From NCBI RefSeq assembly GCF_008801915.1, contig NZ_VZOV01000003.1, positions 124,001 through 188,000 on the forward strand: a DNA stretch of 64,000 nt, read 5' to 3'. The stretch is from Cupriavidus gilardii. Lineage in GTDB: Bacteria; Pseudomonadota; Gammaproteobacteria; Burkholderiales; Burkholderiaceae. The notes beneath the pieces are model-generated. The model worked only from the letters and a program-made list of their open reading frames with translations, was not told the DNA's origin and did not search any database. This document shows, piece by piece, positions 46,151-56,408 of the stretch. Made by a program: the position numbers and the translations under genes. Each line of letters opens with the position of its first letter. The first letter of the stretch is position 1.

Positions 46151-47830
46151 ATGTATCAGTACGATCAATACGACCAGCGCATCGTTGCCGAGCGCGTCGC
46201 GCAGTTCCGTGACCAGGTGCGTCGCCGCCTGTCGGGCGAGCTGACCGAGGAAGAATTCCTGCCGCTGCGCCTGCAGAACGGGCTGTACATGCAGCGCCAC
46301 GCCTACATGCTGCGGGTGGCGATTCCCTATGGCCTGCTGGCCTCGAAGCAGCTGCGCATGCTCGCGCATCTGGCGCGCCACTACGACCGCGGCTACGGCC
46401 ACTTCTCGACGCGCCAGAACATCCAGTACAACTGGATGGAGCTCGAGCGCGTGCCCGATGCGCTGGCCGACCTGGCGTCGGTCGAGATGCATGCGATCCA
46501 GACCTCGGGCAACTGCGTGCGCAACATCACCACCGACCACTTTGCCGGCGTCGCGCCGGACGAGGCGGTGGACCCGCGTCCGCTGGCCGAGCTGCTGCGC
46601 CAGTGGAGCACGTTCCAGCCGGAATTCGCCTTCCTGCCGCGCAAGTTCAAGATCGCGATCTCTGCGTCGAAGGACGACCGCGCCGTGGTGCAGATGCACG
46701 ATATCGGCGTCTACGCCTACCGCAACGCGGACGGCGAGCTGCGGTTGAACATCCTGGCCGGCGGCGGCCTGGGCCGTACGCCGATCCTGGGCACGATCAT
46801 CAAGCACGATCTGCCGTGGCAGCACATGCTGACCTATATCGAGTCGGCAATCCGCGTCTACAACCGCTATGGCCGCCGCGACAACAAGTACAAGGCCCGC
46901 ATCAAGATCCTGGTCAAGTCGCTCGGCGCCGAGAAGTTCGCCGAGGAAGTCGAGGCCGAATGGCAGCACAGCAAGGACGGCCCCGGCACGCTGACGCAGG
47001 CCGAGTTCGACCGCGTCGCGCAGTTTTTCGCGCCGCCGGCCTATGACAGGCTGCCGGACACCGACACCAGCTTCGAGAAGCATCTGCTCGAGGACAAGGC
47101 CTTCGCCCGCTGGGTTCGCCGCAACGTGCACGGCCACAAGGTGCCGGGCTATGCCGCGGTGACGCTGTCGACCAAGCCCGGCGTGGCCGCGCCTCCGGGC
47201 GACGTGACCGCCGAGCAGATGGAACTGGTGGCCGACTGGGCCGACCGCTACGGCTACGGCGAGCTGCGCGTCGCGCACGAACAGAACCTGGTGCTGCCGG
47301 ACGTGCGCAAGCGCGACCTGTACGAGCTGTGGCAACTGGCCAAGGCCAATGGCCTGGCCACGCCGAACATCGGCCTGCTGACCGACATCATCTCGTGCCC
47401 CGGCGGCGATTTCTGCTCGCTGGCCAATGCCAAGTCGATCCCGATCGCGCAGGCGATCCAGCAGCGCTTCGAGGACCTGGACTTCGTGCACGACCTCGGC
47501 GAGGTCTCGCTGAACATCTCGGGCTGCATCAACGCCTGCGGTCACCACCACGTCGGCAACATCGGCGTGCTCGGCGTCGACAAGGACGGCGAGGAGTGGT
47601 ACCAGGTCACGCTCGGCGGCGCGCAGGGCAACGAGACCGCGCTGGGCAAGGTGATCGGGCCGTCGTTCAAGGCCGACGAAATGCCGGACGTGGTCAGCCG
47701 CATCATCGAGACCTTCGTCGAGCACCGCATCGAGGACGAACGCTTCATCGACACCTTCGCCCGCATCGGCGTCGCGCCGTTCAAGGAGCGCGTCTACGCG
47801 AACAAGCAGCGCGAACGCGCCGAAGCTTGA
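46151..47830 (+). CDS. cysI: Assimilatory sulfite reductase hemoprotein (nitrite/sulfite reductase family)
   Basis: A 559-residue enzyme that reduces sulfite to sulfide with siroheme and a [4Fe-4S] cluster. Cluster ligands are C416, C422, C459 and C463 (SCPGGDFC and SGCINACGHH). Siroheme-binding Arg residues lie in GHFSTRQNIQYNW. There is no cysJ flavoprotein gene, so ferredoxin or another donor must supply electrons, as in other Burkholderiales. It lies 66 bases after the TauE gene and is followed by the DUF934 gene often found with it. Confidence 0.94.
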   Translation: MYQYDQYDQRIVAERVAQFRDQVRRRLSGELTEEEFLPLRLQNGLYMQRHAYMLRVAIPYGLLASKQLRMLAHLARHYDRGYGHFSTRQNIQYNWMELERVPDALADLASVEMHAIQTSGNCVRNITTDHFAGVAPDEAVDPRPLAELLRQWSTFQPEFAFLPRKFKIAISASKDDRAVVQMHDIGVYAYRNADGELRLNILAGGGLGRTPILGTIIKHDLPWQHMLTYIESAIRVYNRYGRRDNKYKARIKILVKSLGAEKFAEEVEAEWQHSKDGPGTLTQAEFDRVAQFFAPPAYDRLPDTDTSFEKHLLEDKAFARWVRRNVHGHKVPGYAAVTLSTKPGVAAPPGDVTAEQMELVADWADRYGYGELRVAHEQNLVLPDVRKRDLYELWQLAKANGLATPNIGLLTDIISCPGGDFCSLANAKSIPIAQAIQQRFEDLDFVHDLGEVSLNISGCINACGHHHVGNIGVLGVDKDGEEWYQVTLGGAQGNETALGKVIGPSFKADEMPDVVSRIIETFVEHRIEDERFIDTFARIGVAPFKERVYANKQRERAEA

Positions 47831-47871
47831 ACCCGACGGCATCGACGAACGCAAACGCATCGAGAACGAAT

Positions 47872-48450
47872 ATGGCAAAGATCATCCAACTGCAACGCGC
47901 CGACGGCGGCCAGGCCGCCGTGCCGGCGATCGTCGACGACGCGTGGACCGTGCTGCGCGGCGACGAAGGCCAGGCCCCGACCGACGAGCAGATCGCCGCG
48001 GCGGCAGCGAGCCAGGACGCGGTGCTGTTCCCGCTGCCGGTCTGGCTGGCGCACAAGGACGGCCTGCTGGCCGGCCGCGACGCGCCCCGCACCGGCATCT
48101 GGCTGGCACCGGACGACGAGCCGGGCGATGTCGCCGGCGAACTGGCGCGCGTGTCGCTGCTGGCGGTCGACTTCCCGGTGTTCCGCGACGGCCGCGGTTT
48201 TTCCACCGCGTATCTGCTGCGCACCCGTTATGGCTGGAAGGGCCAGCTGCGCGCGATCGGCGACGTGCTGCGCGACCAGTTGAACTTCATGAAGCGCTGC
48301 GGCTTTGACGCCTTCGCCGTGCGCGCCGACAAGAACATCGAAGACGCGCTCAAGGGCTTCAGCGAATTCACCGTGACCTACCAGGCCTCGGTGGACGAGC
48401 CGCTGCCCCTGTTCCGCCGGGCGCGCGCCGAACAGCGGGAATCGGCATGA
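47872..48450 (+). CDS. DUF934 family protein of the sulfate assimilation operon
   Basis: A 192-residue cytosolic protein. It carries the DUF934 core AVDFPVFRDGRGFSTAYLLR and DQLNFMKRCGFDAF. The family is always next to cysI/cysH in betaproteobacteria and is thought to help sulfite reduction, but its action is not established. It overlaps cysH by 4 bases (ATGA). Confidence 0.9.
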   Translation: MAKIIQLQRADGGQAAVPAIVDDAWTVLRGDEGQAPTDEQIAAAAASQDAVLFPLPVWLAHKDGLLAGRDAPRTGIWLAPDDEPGDVAGELARVSLLAVDFPVFRDGRGFSTAYLLRTRYGWKGQLRAIGDVLRDQLNFMKRCGFDAFAVRADKNIEDALKGFSEFTVTYQASVDEPLPLFRRARAEQRESA

Positions 48451-49265
48451 GCGTGATTCCGATCGTCGAACTGCGGGCGACTCCTTCCGACGCTCTGGAG
48501 ATCCCGGCCGCCTCGCCGCTGCGCCCATCGCTGTGGACGGCGCCGGAATACACCGGCAGCACCGCCGCGCTCGAGGCCAAGGAGGCCGCGCTGGCCGAAC
48601 GGCTCGAAGCGATCGCGAGCCGCTTCTACCGCGCCCGCTTTGCGTCGAGCCTGGCCGCCGAGGACATGGTGATCACCGACGCGATCCTGCGCGGCTCGGC
48701 CGCGCTGCGCGCCGGCATCCGCGTGTTCACGCTGGCGACCGGCCGCCTGCACGCCGAGACGCTCGCGATGCTCGACGAGGTCAAGGCGCACTACGGCTAC
48801 GAGATCGAGCGCTTCACGCCTGACGCCGAGGCGATCGAGAACTATGTGCGCAAGCACGGCCTGAACGCGTTCTACGACAGCGTCGAGCTGCGCAAGGAAT
48901 GCTGCGGCATCCGCAAGGTCGAGCCGCTGAACCGCGCGCTGTCGCATGCGGATGCGTGGCTGACCGGCCAGCGCCGCGAGCAGGCCGTCACGCGTGCCGA
49001 CCTGCCGTTCGAGGAAATCGACGAGGCGCGCGGTATTCCGAAGTTCAATCCGCTCGCGGACTGGACCGAGGCCGAGGTGTGGGCCTATCTGAAGCGGCAT
49101 GCGGTGCCGGTCAACGCGCTGCATGCCAAGGGATATCCCAGCATCGGCTGCGAACCGTGTACGCGTGCCGTGCGCGCCGGCGAGGACGTGCGCGCCGGCC
49201 GCTGGTGGTGGGAAAGCCGCGACTCGAAAGAGTGCGGTCTGCACGAACAGAACATCAAGCATTGA
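48447..49265 (+). CDS. cysH: Adenylyl-sulfate (APS) reductase
   Basis: A 272-residue reductase. The paired cysteines C152-C153 (KECCGIRK) and C235/C238 (GCEPC) bind a [4Fe-4S] cluster, and C263 in KECGLH is catalytic. The cluster cysteines mark a plant-type APS reductase rather than a PAPS reductase, so no CysC kinase step is needed, and none is in the operon. It reduces APS to sulfite with thioredoxin. Confidence 0.93.
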   Translation: MSVIPIVELRATPSDALEIPAASPLRPSLWTAPEYTGSTAALEAKEAALAERLEAIASRFYRARFASSLAAEDMVITDAILRGSAALRAGIRVFTLATGRLHAETLAMLDEVKAHYGYEIERFTPDAEAIENYVRKHGLNAFYDSVELRKECCGIRKVEPLNRALSHADAWLTGQRREQAVTRADLPFEEIDEARGIPKFNPLADWTEAEVWAYLKRHAVPVNALHAKGYPSIGCEPCTRAVRAGEDVRAGRWWWESRDSKECGLHEQNIKH

Positions 49266-49273
49266 GGCCACAG

Positions 49274-50260
49274 ATGGGCATCATGAACGAACTCCAGGCC
49301 GGCGCCGCGGCCACGCGCGACGGCAACCCCGACATCGCGCACCTGATCGAGGTGCAGAACGACCACCTGGACCGGCTCGAGGCCGAGTCGATCTACATCA
49401 TCCGCGAGGTCGCCGCCGAGTGCCGCAACCCGGCGCTGCTGTTCTCGGGCGGCAAGGACTCGATCGTGATGCTGCACCTGGCGCTGAAGGCGTTCCGGCT
49501 CGGCAATCGCAAGATCGAGCTGCCGTTTCCGCTGGTGCATATCGACACGGGCCACAACTATCCCGAGGTGATCGCGTTCCGTGACCAGCGTGTGGCCGAG
49601 ATCGGCGCGCGGCTGGTGGTCGGCCACGTCGAGGATTCGATCAAGCGCGGCACCGTGCGGCTGCGCAAGGAAACCGATTCGCGCAACGCGGCCCAGGCGG
49701 TCACGCTGCTGGAAACGATCGAGCAGCACCAGTTCGACGCGCTGATGGGCGGCGCCCGCCGCGACGAGGAAAAGGCGCGCGCCAAGGAACGGATCTTCTC
49801 GTTCCGCGACGAGTTCGGCCAATGGGATCCGAAGGCGCAGCGTCCCGAGCTGTGGAGCCTGTACAACGCCCGCATGGCGCCGGGCGAGCAGATGCGCGTG
49901 TTCCCGATCTCGAACTGGACCGAGCTCGACGTGTGGCAATACATCGCGCGCGAGAACCTGGCGCTGCCGCCGATCTACTACGCGCACCAGCGCGAGGTGG
50001 TCCGCCGCAACGGCCTGCTGGTGCCGGTGACGCCGATCACGCCCAAGCAGGACGGCGACGTCAGCGAGGTGCTGTCGGTGCGCTTCCGCACGGTCGGCGA
50101 CATCAGCTGCACCTGCCCGGTGGCCAGCACCGCGGCGACGCCGGTCGAGATCATCGCCGAGACCGCGGTCACCGAGATCACCGAGCGCGGCGCCACGCGC
50201 ATGGACGACCAGACCAGCGAGGCGTCGATGGAGCGCCGCAAGAAGGAAGGCTACTTCTGA
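49274..50260 (+). CDS. cysD: Sulfate adenylyltransferase subunit 2
   Basis: A 328-residue catalytic subunit of ATP sulfurylase, making APS from sulfate and ATP. The PP-loop SGGKDS is at 58-63, and GGARRDEEKARAKERIFSFRD and the C-terminal RMDDQTSEASMERRKKEGYF are invariant family blocks. ATG 49274 overlaps no gene and lies 8 bases after cysH; an ATG at 49283 is also possible. Confidence 0.95.
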   Translation: MGIMNELQAGAAATRDGNPDIAHLIEVQNDHLDRLEAESIYIIREVAAECRNPALLFSGGKDSIVMLHLALKAFRLGNRKIELPFPLVHIDTGHNYPEVIAFRDQRVAEIGARLVVGHVEDSIKRGTVRLRKETDSRNAAQAVTLLETIEQHQFDALMGGARRDEEKARAKERIFSFRDEFGQWDPKAQRPELWSLYNARMAPGEQMRVFPISNWTELDVWQYIARENLALPPIYYAHQREVVRRNGLLVPVTPITPKQDGDVSEVLSVRFRTVGDISCTCPVASTAATPVEIIAETAVTEITERGATRMDDQTSEASMERRKKEGYF

Positions 50261-50308
50261 GGCTGGATTTCTGCGCAACGCGCGACGCACCGACACAGGA
50301 TTTGCATC

Positions 50309-51625
50309 ATGACTACCCAAGCCGCCCATCAGGGCCTTCTGCGATTCATCACCGCCGGTTCGGTCGACGACGGCAAGAGCACGCTGATCGGCCGCCTGCT
50401 GTATGACAGCAAGGCGGTGCTGTCGGACCAACTGACCGCGCTGGCCAATGCCAAGAACAAGCGCACCGCCGGCGAGCAGATCGACTTCTCGCTGCTGACC
50501 GACGGCCTCGAGGCCGAGCGCGAGCAGGGCATCACGATCGACGTGGCCTACCGCTATTTCTCGACCGCACGCCGCAAGTTCATCATCGCCGATACGCCGG
50601 GCCATGAGCAGTACACGCGCAACATGGTCACCGGCGCATCGACCGCGCACGCCGCGATCGTGCTGATCGATGCCACCCGCGTGACCGTGGCCGATGGCCG
50701 CGCGCAGCTGCTGGCGCAGACCAAGCGCCATACCGCGATCGTCAAGCTGCTCGAGCTGCAGCACGTGATCGTCGCCGTCAACAAGATGGACCTGGTCGAC
50801 TACAGCGAACAGCGCTTCAACGAGATCCGCACCGCCTATGCCGAGCTGGCCAGCCAGCTGGGCCTGAAGGACGTGCGCTACGTGCCGGTGTCGGCGCTGC
50901 GCGGCGACAACATCGTGCACGCCAGCGAGGCGATGCCCTGGTATCAGGGCGAGCCGCTGCTGCCGCTGCTCGAGGCGCTGCCGGTCGAGGAGGTCGCGCC
51001 GCAGGGCGAGGCCGCGCTGCGCTTCCCGGTGCAGCTGGTGATCCGCCAGGACGGTGCGCAGTCGGACGATTTCCGCGGCTATGCCGGCCGCGTCGAGGCC
51101 GGCACGGTGCGCGTGGGCCAGACCGTACGCGTGCTGCCGGCCAACCGCGAGGCGGTGGTCGCCGAGGTGCTGACGCCGAACGGTGCCGCCGAAGAGGCGA
51201 GCGCCGGCGAAACCATCACGATCCGGCTGGCCGAAGACGTCGATGTATCGCGCGGTGACATGTTCGTCGCTGCAGCGGCCGCGGAAAGCCAGCAGGCGCT
51301 GCCGGCGAAGAAGCTGCAGGCCGACCTGTGCTGGTTCGACGATGCGGCGCTGAACACCGCGCGCAAATACGTGCTGAAGCACACCACCGCCAGCGTGTTC
51401 GCGCGCGTGTCCGCGGTGGACCGCGTGCTTGACGTGCATACGCTGTCGCACGAGACCGGCCGTCACGACATCCGCCTGAACGACATCGGCTCGGTGCAGA
51501 TCACGCTGCAGAAGCCGGTGGTCTGCGACGTCTACAGCGACAACCCCGCCACCGGCGCGTTCGTGCTGATCGACGAGGCGACCAATCACACGGTTGCCGC
51601 AGGCATGATCCGTGCATATTCCTGA
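50309..51625 (+). CDS. cysN: Sulfate adenylyltransferase subunit 1 (GTPase)
   Basis: A 438-residue translation-factor-like GTPase that drives APS synthesis by CysD. The P-loop GSVDDGKST is at 17-25, then DTPGHEQYTRNM and the guanine motif NKMD. It lacks the C-terminal APS-kinase domain found in CysNC fusions, matching the APS-reductase route. It is 48 bases after cysD. Confidence 0.95.
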   Translation: MTTQAAHQGLLRFITAGSVDDGKSTLIGRLLYDSKAVLSDQLTALANAKNKRTAGEQIDFSLLTDGLEAEREQGITIDVAYRYFSTARRKFIIADTPGHEQYTRNMVTGASTAHAAIVLIDATRVTVADGRAQLLAQTKRHTAIVKLLELQHVIVAVNKMDLVDYSEQRFNEIRTAYAELASQLGLKDVRYVPVSALRGDNIVHASEAMPWYQGEPLLPLLEALPVEEVAPQGEAALRFPVQLVIRQDGAQSDDFRGYAGRVEAGTVRVGQTVRVLPANREAVVAEVLTPNGAAEEASAGETITIRLAEDVDVSRGDMFVAAAAAESQQALPAKKLQADLCWFDDAALNTARKYVLKHTTASVFARVSAVDRVLDVHTLSHETGRHDIRLNDIGSVQITLQKPVVCDVYSDNPATGAFVLIDEATNHTVAAGMIRAYS

Positions 51626-51671
51626 GATCGAAGCGATCGAAGTCGATCCAGGAATCACGAGGAGCAGCAAC

Positions 51672-52436
51672 ATGGGCAAGGTCTACCTGATTGGCGCCGG
51701 ACCCGGCGCGGCGGACCTCATTACGGTGCGTGGTGCACGACTATTGGGCGAAGCCGACGTGGTGCTGCACGATGCGCTGGTGTCGCCCGAGATGCTGGCC
51801 TGGTGTCCGCAGGCCAGGCTGGTCGAAGTGGGCAAGCGCTGTGGCAAGCGCTCGACCGCGCAGCTGTTCATCAACCGGCAGATCGTCGACCTGGCGCGCA
51901 AGCACGAGCGCGTGGTGCGCCTGAAGGGCGGCGATCCGATGCTGTTCGGCCGTGCCGACGAGGAATTGCAGGCGCTGGAAGAGGCGGGCATCGATTACGA
52001 GATCGTGCCCGGCATCACCGCCGCGCTGGCCGCTGCCTCGGCGATCGCGCGTCCGCTGACCAAGCGCGGCGTGTCGCGCAGCGTGGCCTTCGCCACGCAG
52101 GCGAAGGCCCCCGACACCATCGACGTGGAAGCCGACGTCAAGGCCGATACGCTGGTCTACTACATGGGCCGCGACCAGGCCGCGGCGATCGCCGCGCAGC
52201 TGATCGCGCATGGCAAGCCGGCCTCGACGCCGGCCTGGGTGGTCGAGGCCGCCTCGACCCCGCACCAGCGCAGCCGCCAGTTCACGCTGCGGCAGATGGC
52301 CGCTGGAGAAGCCGCGGCGTGGATCGATCCGCAGCATCCGAGCTTGCTGATGATCGGTGAGGCGTTGGGCGGGCGGGCGAGCGGTGTGGCCGAACACCCT
52401 CTGCAGGAATCCGCGCGGCATCCTCGGGCGGCTTGA
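51672..52436 (+). CDS. cobA: Uroporphyrinogen-III C-methyltransferase
   Basis: A 254-residue SUMT that makes precorrin-2, the precursor of siroheme needed by CysI. Motifs: VYLIGAGPGAADLITVRGARLL, VRLKGGDPMLFGRADEE and VPGITAALAAAS. It is the stand-alone methyltransferase; the CysG oxidase/chelatase domain must be elsewhere. ATG 51672 has GAGGAG upstream, and a GTG at 51612 would overlap cysN. The C-terminal ~25 residues are low complexity. Confidence 0.92.
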   Translation: MGKVYLIGAGPGAADLITVRGARLLGEADVVLHDALVSPEMLAWCPQARLVEVGKRCGKRSTAQLFINRQIVDLARKHERVVRLKGGDPMLFGRADEELQALEEAGIDYEIVPGITAALAAASAIARPLTKRGVSRSVAFATQAKAPDTIDVEADVKADTLVYYMGRDQAAAIAAQLIAHGKPASTPAWVVEAASTPHQRSRQFTLRQMAAGEAAAWIDPQHPSLLMIGEALGGRASGVAEHPLQESARHPRAA

Positions 52437-52489
52437 GTCCGCACGCAGCAGTCGCGCCGCGGCGTATAGCTCCCCGCTCTGGTTTTCGC

Positions 52490-52521
52490 CCCTCTCCCGC
52501 TTGGTGGGAGTGGGGAGAAAA
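52490..52521. repeat. Dispersed palindromic repeat, degraded copy
   Basis: CCCCTCTCCCGCTTGGTGGG then AGTGGGGAGA resembles the hairpin repeat at 57162. It lies between two convergent genes and may help end transcription. Confidence 0.5.
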
Positions 52522-52524
52522 CAT

Positions 52525-53118
52525 TCAGCGTGCTCCCGCTGCTCCTTCCCTCGTAATCTCCACCGTCTCCCGATAAACGATCCGGGCCATCTGGCCTGGC
52601 CGCAGCCCGGCCACGTCGATCGAGATGTCGTCCGCGCGTGCCGCGTGCTCCGCGTTGCGCGGGCCGCGGAACGTCACCGTGCGGCCGATCGGATCGACCG
52701 CGATGATTTCGGCGGTGGCCGTGGTCGTGATCTCGCGCACCACGCCGGGCCGGCCGTCGTCGAGACGGCGCGACAGCCGGTCCACCGATTCCGCGGTCGC
52801 GACATTGCGGCTCGGCAGCGGCTCCAGCTTCGTGATGCGCGCCGGGCCGCGCGTGACCGTCAGGCGGTCGCCCGCATTGACCGTACCGAAATGGCGCGCC
52901 TCGTCGCCGGTCATCAATTCGGTCAGCTGACCTTGCGGTCCACGCACCAGCACCGCGTTCGTGGCATCGATGCGGACGACCTCCGCCGCGGTGGTGGCGG
53001 GCGCCGTCTGCGCGTTCGCCTCGCCGACGGCGCCGGCCGTCAACACCCAGGCCATCGCGCCGGCCAGCGCCAGCGCGCGCGCCCCGCGTCGTATCGTGCT
53101 GTCTCGATCGTTTCGCAT
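52525..53118 (-). CDS. Exported protein of unknown function
   Basis: A 197-residue protein with a signal peptide (ALALAGAMAWVLTAGAVGEANAQ, cut near residue 37). The mature part has two similar beta-rich blocks of about 50 residues, for example AAEVVRIDATNAVLVRGPQG and AEIIAVDPIGRTVTFRGPRN, so it looks like a duplicated small barrel. GGAGG 5 bases before the ATG at 53118 sets the start. It lies just downstream of ruvB in the same direction. No family recognised. Confidence 0.75.
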   Translation of the reverse strand: MRNDRDSTIRRGARALALAGAMAWVLTAGAVGEANAQTAPATTAAEVVRIDATNAVLVRGPQGQLTELMTGDEARHFGTVNAGDRLTVTRGPARITKLEPLPSRNVATAESVDRLSRRLDDGRPGVVREITTTATAEIIAVDPIGRTVTFRGPRNAEHAARADDISIDVAGLRPGQMARIVYRETVEITREGAAGAR

Positions 53119-53147
53119 CGGCGCCTCCACAATGGTTTATCGCGTCA

Positions 53148-54221
53148 TCACTCGTCCGGCAGGATGCTGCCCTGCGCGCCGCCGGGCATCGCCAACCCGA
53201 AGTGCCGGTACGCCGCGGGGGTCGCCACGCGTCCGCGCGGCGTCCGTTGCAGATAGCCCTGCTGGATCAGATAGGGTTCGAGCACGTCCTCGATGGTGTC
53301 GCGCTCCTCGCCGATCGCCGCGGCCAGATTGTCGACGCCGACCGGGCCGCCACTGAACTTGTGCAGGATGGCCTCGAGCAGCTTGCGGTCCATCAGGTCG
53401 AAGCCGACGCGGTCCACGTCCAGCATCGCCAGCGCGGCATCGGCCATCTCGCGCGTAATGGTGCCGTCGCCCTTGACCTCGGCATAGTCACGCACGCGTC
53501 GCAGCAGGCGGTTGGCGATACGCGGCGTGCCGCGCGAGCGGCGCGCGATCTCGAGCGCGCCGGTCGGATCGATGCGCGCGTGCAGCAGCTGCGCCGAGCG
53601 CGTGACGATCCGGGCCAGCTCGTCGGCGGTATAGAACTCGAGCCGCGCGACGATGCCGAAGCGGTCGCGCAGCGGATTGGTCAGCATGCCGGCGCGCGTG
53701 GTGGCGCCGACCAGCGTGAACGGCTGCAGATCGAGCTTGACCGAGCGCGCGGCCGGGCCTTCGCCGATCATGATGTCGATCTGGTAGTCCTCGAGCGCCG
53801 GGTACAGGATTTCCTCGACGACCGGCGACAACCGGTGGATCTCGTCGATGAACAGCACGTCGTTGGCTTCGAGGTTGGTCAGCAGCGCCGCAAGATCGCC
53901 GGGGCGCTCGAGCACCGGGCCCGAGGTCTGGCGCAGATTGACGCCCATCTCGCGCGCGATGATATGGGCCAGCGTGGTCTTGCCCAGGCCGGGCGGGCCG
54001 AACAGCAGCACGTGGTCGAGCGCTTCGCGGCGATTGCGGGCCGCGTGCATGAAGATGTCGAGCTGGTCGCGCACCTTCTGCTGGCCGACATAGTCGTCGA
54101 GCAGCTTGGGCCGCAGCGCGCGCTCGAAGGCCTCCTCGCTGCTGGACGCGGGCGTGGCGGCAATCAGGCGGTCGCCGCTGTCGGCAGGGCGGCTCGGGGC
54201 GAACTTGTCGGTCTGGATCAT
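53148..54221 (-). CDS. ruvB: Holliday junction branch migration ATPase RuvB
   Basis: A 357-residue AAA+ motor that drives Holliday junction migration on RuvA. Walker A GPPGLGKT is at 75-82, Walker B is in [11 protein letters not shown], and sensor I is VGATTRAG. The C-terminal winged helix ends [20 protein letters not shown]. Length is normal. ruvA is 140 bases upstream. Confidence 0.96.
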   Translation of the reverse strand: MIQTDKFAPSRPADSGDRLIAATPASSSEEAFERALRPKLLDDYVGQQKVRDQLDIFMHAARNRREALDHVLLFGPPGLGKTTLAHIIAREMGVNLRQTSGPVLERPGDLAALLTNLEANDVLFIDEIHRLSPVVEEILYPALEDYQIDIMIGEGPAARSVKLDLQPFTLVGATTRAGMLTNPLRDRFGIVARLEFYTADELARIVTRSAQLLHARIDPTGALEIARRSRGTPRIANRLLRRVRDYAEVKGDGTITREMADAALAMLDVDRVGFDLMDRKLLEAILHKFSGGPVGVDNLAAAIGEERDTIEDVLEPYLIQQGYLQRTPRGRVATPAAYRHFGLAMPGGAQGSILPDE

Positions 54222-54361
54222 GGCGCGGAGGCGGGAAAACTGGCTCGATTGTAGCCCACGGCACCGTCGGCGCCGTCCGCCGTCTTGGCGAGCACGAGCC
54301 GCTTACCGGCTCGTACGCAGGCCCGTACACTGGCCCGCACGTGCCCGTGCCCCGCGCGGTC

Positions 54362-54943
54362 TCAGCCCTTCGACAACGCCTTCAGCGCGAGCTTGATCCC
54401 TTCGGAGACGCCGGTGCCGGCCGGCACCTGCCTGGTCGCCGCGGCGGCCTCCTTGTCGGAATAGCCGAGCGCCAGCAGCGCGTTCAGGATATCGGCGGCG
54501 CTGTCGTGCGCGGCCGCCGCGCCGCCGACATGGCCCAGTTCGGCGCCGAGCTTGCCTTTCAGCTCCAGCAGCAGCCGTTCGGCGGTCTTCTTGCCGATGC
54601 CGGGAATGCGCGTCAGCCGGCCGGCCTCCTGCAGCGTGATGGCCTGCGCCAGTTCGGCCACCGACATGCCCGACAGCACCGCCAGCGCCATGCGCGCGCC
54701 GATGCCGCTGATCTTGATCAGCTCGCGGAAGGTATTGCGCTCCTCCGCGCTGCCGAAGCCGTACAGCAGATGCGCGTCCTCGCGGACGATCAGCTGCGTC
54801 AGCAGCGTGACCGGCTGGCCGACCGCCGGCAGGTTGTAGAAGGTGCTCATCGGCACGTCGACCTCATAACCGACGCCGTGGCAGTCGACCAGCAGATGCG
54901 GGGGATTCTTCTCGATGAGGGTGCCGGCGATGCGTCCGATCAT
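54362..54943 (-). CDS. ruvA: Holliday junction DNA helicase subunit RuvA
   Basis: A 193-residue protein that binds the four-way junction. It starts [20 protein letters not shown] and has the two helix-hairpin-helix units [16 protein letters not shown] and [17 protein letters not shown]. The C-terminal domain III that touches RuvB is present. In most genomes ruvC is directly upstream; here a phosphodiesterase gene intervenes. Confidence 0.95.
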   Translation of the reverse strand: MIGRIAGTLIEKNPPHLLVDCHGVGYEVDVPMSTFYNLPAVGQPVTLLTQLIVREDAHLLYGFGSAEERNTFRELIKISGIGARMALAVLSGMSVAELAQAITLQEAGRLTRIPGIGKKTAERLLLELKGKLGAELGHVGGAAAAHDSAADILNALLALGYSDKEAAAATRQVPAGTGVSEGIKLALKALSKG

Positions 54944-55041
54944 GGTGCTTGCGGGATTGGCTGCCGGGCGCTGCCGCGCGCCGGCATGGGTCGGTCTGAA
55001 AGGGCGCCAGTGTAGCGCAGCGAGGCTGGGTGTCCGCGCGT

Positions 55042-56229
55042 CTAGGGCGCGTCCACCGCGCGGCGTCCGAGCGCGGGATCGTCGGTGAAGAAGCCGTCCA
55101 CGCCGGCGTCGATCAGCGCGCGCGCCTCGCGGATCATGCCGGCCGGATGCCGTGCCGCATCGCCGCCGGGGCCGCGCAGGCTCTTGGGCAGGAAGGCGTT
55201 CTCCGGCCGCAGCGTGTAAGGATGCACGACCAGGCCCGCCGCGTGCGCGTCGCGCACCAGCGCGGTCGGCGCGGCAAGCCCGCCGGCGCTGTCGCGCGGC
55301 AGCACGTGCGTACGCTCGGGGCCGATGCCGTCGGCGTACGTGGCCACCTCGCGCAGTCCGAGCGGCTTGACCATGTCCGCATAGCGGCGCGTATCGCCGG
55401 ACAGCCGCCAGTCGGCCGGCGCCTTCGATCCGCTGCCGATCAGCTGCACCAGTTTGACGTTGGGCATCGACTTGCCGAGCCGCTGGCGCAGCGCGCGCAG
55501 ATTGGCCGTCTCGAACGATTGCAGATAGACCGGCGCATGGCGCGTATGGGCGTTGGCACGCAGCGCGTCGACCAGCTTCTCTTCGATCGGCAGGCCGATG
55601 CCGCGGAAGTAGCTCGGATGCTTGGTCTCGATATAGAGGCCGATGGTCCGGCCGCTGCGGCGCGAGGCGTTGGCGGCCAGCGCGATGATCTCGTTCAGCG
55701 TCGGGATCTCGAACTTGTCGTCGTACTGCGTATTGGCCGGACGCAGCTTCGGAATGCGCTCGCGCGCCCGCAGCGTCTTGAGCTCGGCCAGCGTGAAGTC
55801 CTCGGTGAACCAGCCCTCCAGCCGCTCGCCGTCGATCACCTTGATGCGCTTGCGGTCGGCGAACTGCGGCAGCGTGGCGACGTTGGTGGTGCCCCCGATC
55901 TCGTTCTCGTGCCGGGCCACCAGCACGCCGTCGCGCGTGACGACCAGATCCGGTTCGATCAGGTCGGCGCCGTCCTCGATGGCCTTGGTGTATGCGGCCA
56001 GCGTATGTTCGGGCCGCAGCGCGCTGGCGCCGCGATGGCCGATCACCAGCGGCTTGGGCCGCGGCGGGGCCGGTTCGGCTTGCGGCGGTTCGGCGGCGGG
56101 CGCGGCGGGAGGTACGGGTTGGGTGGCACAGCCCGCGAGCAGGGTGGCCAGCATCGCCGCCGACATCGCGGCGTGGAGCCGGGCGGCGGACTGCAAGGCA
56201 AAACGGGGGATCAAGCTGGGACGGGACAT
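55042..56229 (-). CDS. Glycerophosphodiester phosphodiesterase lipoprotein (GlpQ-like)
   Basis: A 395-residue lipoprotein: signal ending LLAGC with Cys34, then a Pro/Ala linker, then a GDPD barrel. Catalytic and metal residues are in [13 protein letters not shown] (His65, Arg66), [10 protein letters not shown] (Glu92, Asp94) and His107. It releases glycerol-3-phosphate from deacylated lipids in the periplasm. Its C-terminal FFTDDP motif is complete. It sits between ruvC and ruvA, an odd place. Confidence 0.88.
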   Translation of the reverse strand: MSRPSLIPRFALQSAARLHAAMSAAMLATLLAGCATQPVPPAAPAAEPPQAEPAPPRPKPLVIGHRGASALRPEHTLAAYTKAIEDGADLIEPDLVVTRDGVLVARHENEIGGTTNVATLPQFADRKRIKVIDGERLEGWFTEDFTLAELKTLRARERIPKLRPANTQYDDKFEIPTLNEIIALAANASRRSGRTIGLYIETKHPSYFRGIGLPIEEKLVDALRANAHTRHAPVYLQSFETANLRALRQRLGKSMPNVKLVQLIGSGSKAPADWRLSGDTRRYADMVKPLGLREVATYADGIGPERTHVLPRDSAGGLAAPTALVRDAHAAGLVVHPYTLRPENAFLPKSLRGPGGDAARHPAGMIREARALIDAGVDGFFTDDPALGRRAVDAP

Positions 56230-56310
56230 GCGGCCTCCTCGAGCGCGGGATGAGGCCGATTGTAAGTGAGGCGCGCGTCGCCTGGGACGCCGTCAGCGCC
56301 GCGGGGGCCG

Positions 56311-56404
56311 GAGAGCCGCGAGAGCCGGAAAGCCAGGGGAGTCAGGGAAGTCAGGGGAGCCGAAGAGTCGGGGAGAGCCCGAGAGCCCGAGAGCCGAAAG
56401 AGCC
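56311..56404. repeat. Degenerate GAGAGCC(C/G) repeat tract
   Basis: About ten units of 8-9 bases, such as GAGAGCCC GAGAGCCC GAG and GGGAAGTCA GGGGAG. It fills the 180-base spacer between ruvC and the phosphodiesterase gene and is purine-rich on the plus strand. Confidence 0.75.
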
Positions 56405-56408
56405 GGCG

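Noticed and set aside
52525..53118. Considered as part of the ruv operon by function
   Set aside because: It has a signal peptide and no nuclease or helicase motif; proximity to ruvB alone does not support a repair role.
56311..56404. GAGAGCC tract considered as a CRISPR array
   Set aside because: Units are 8-9 bases with no spacers of constant length and no cas genes nearby.
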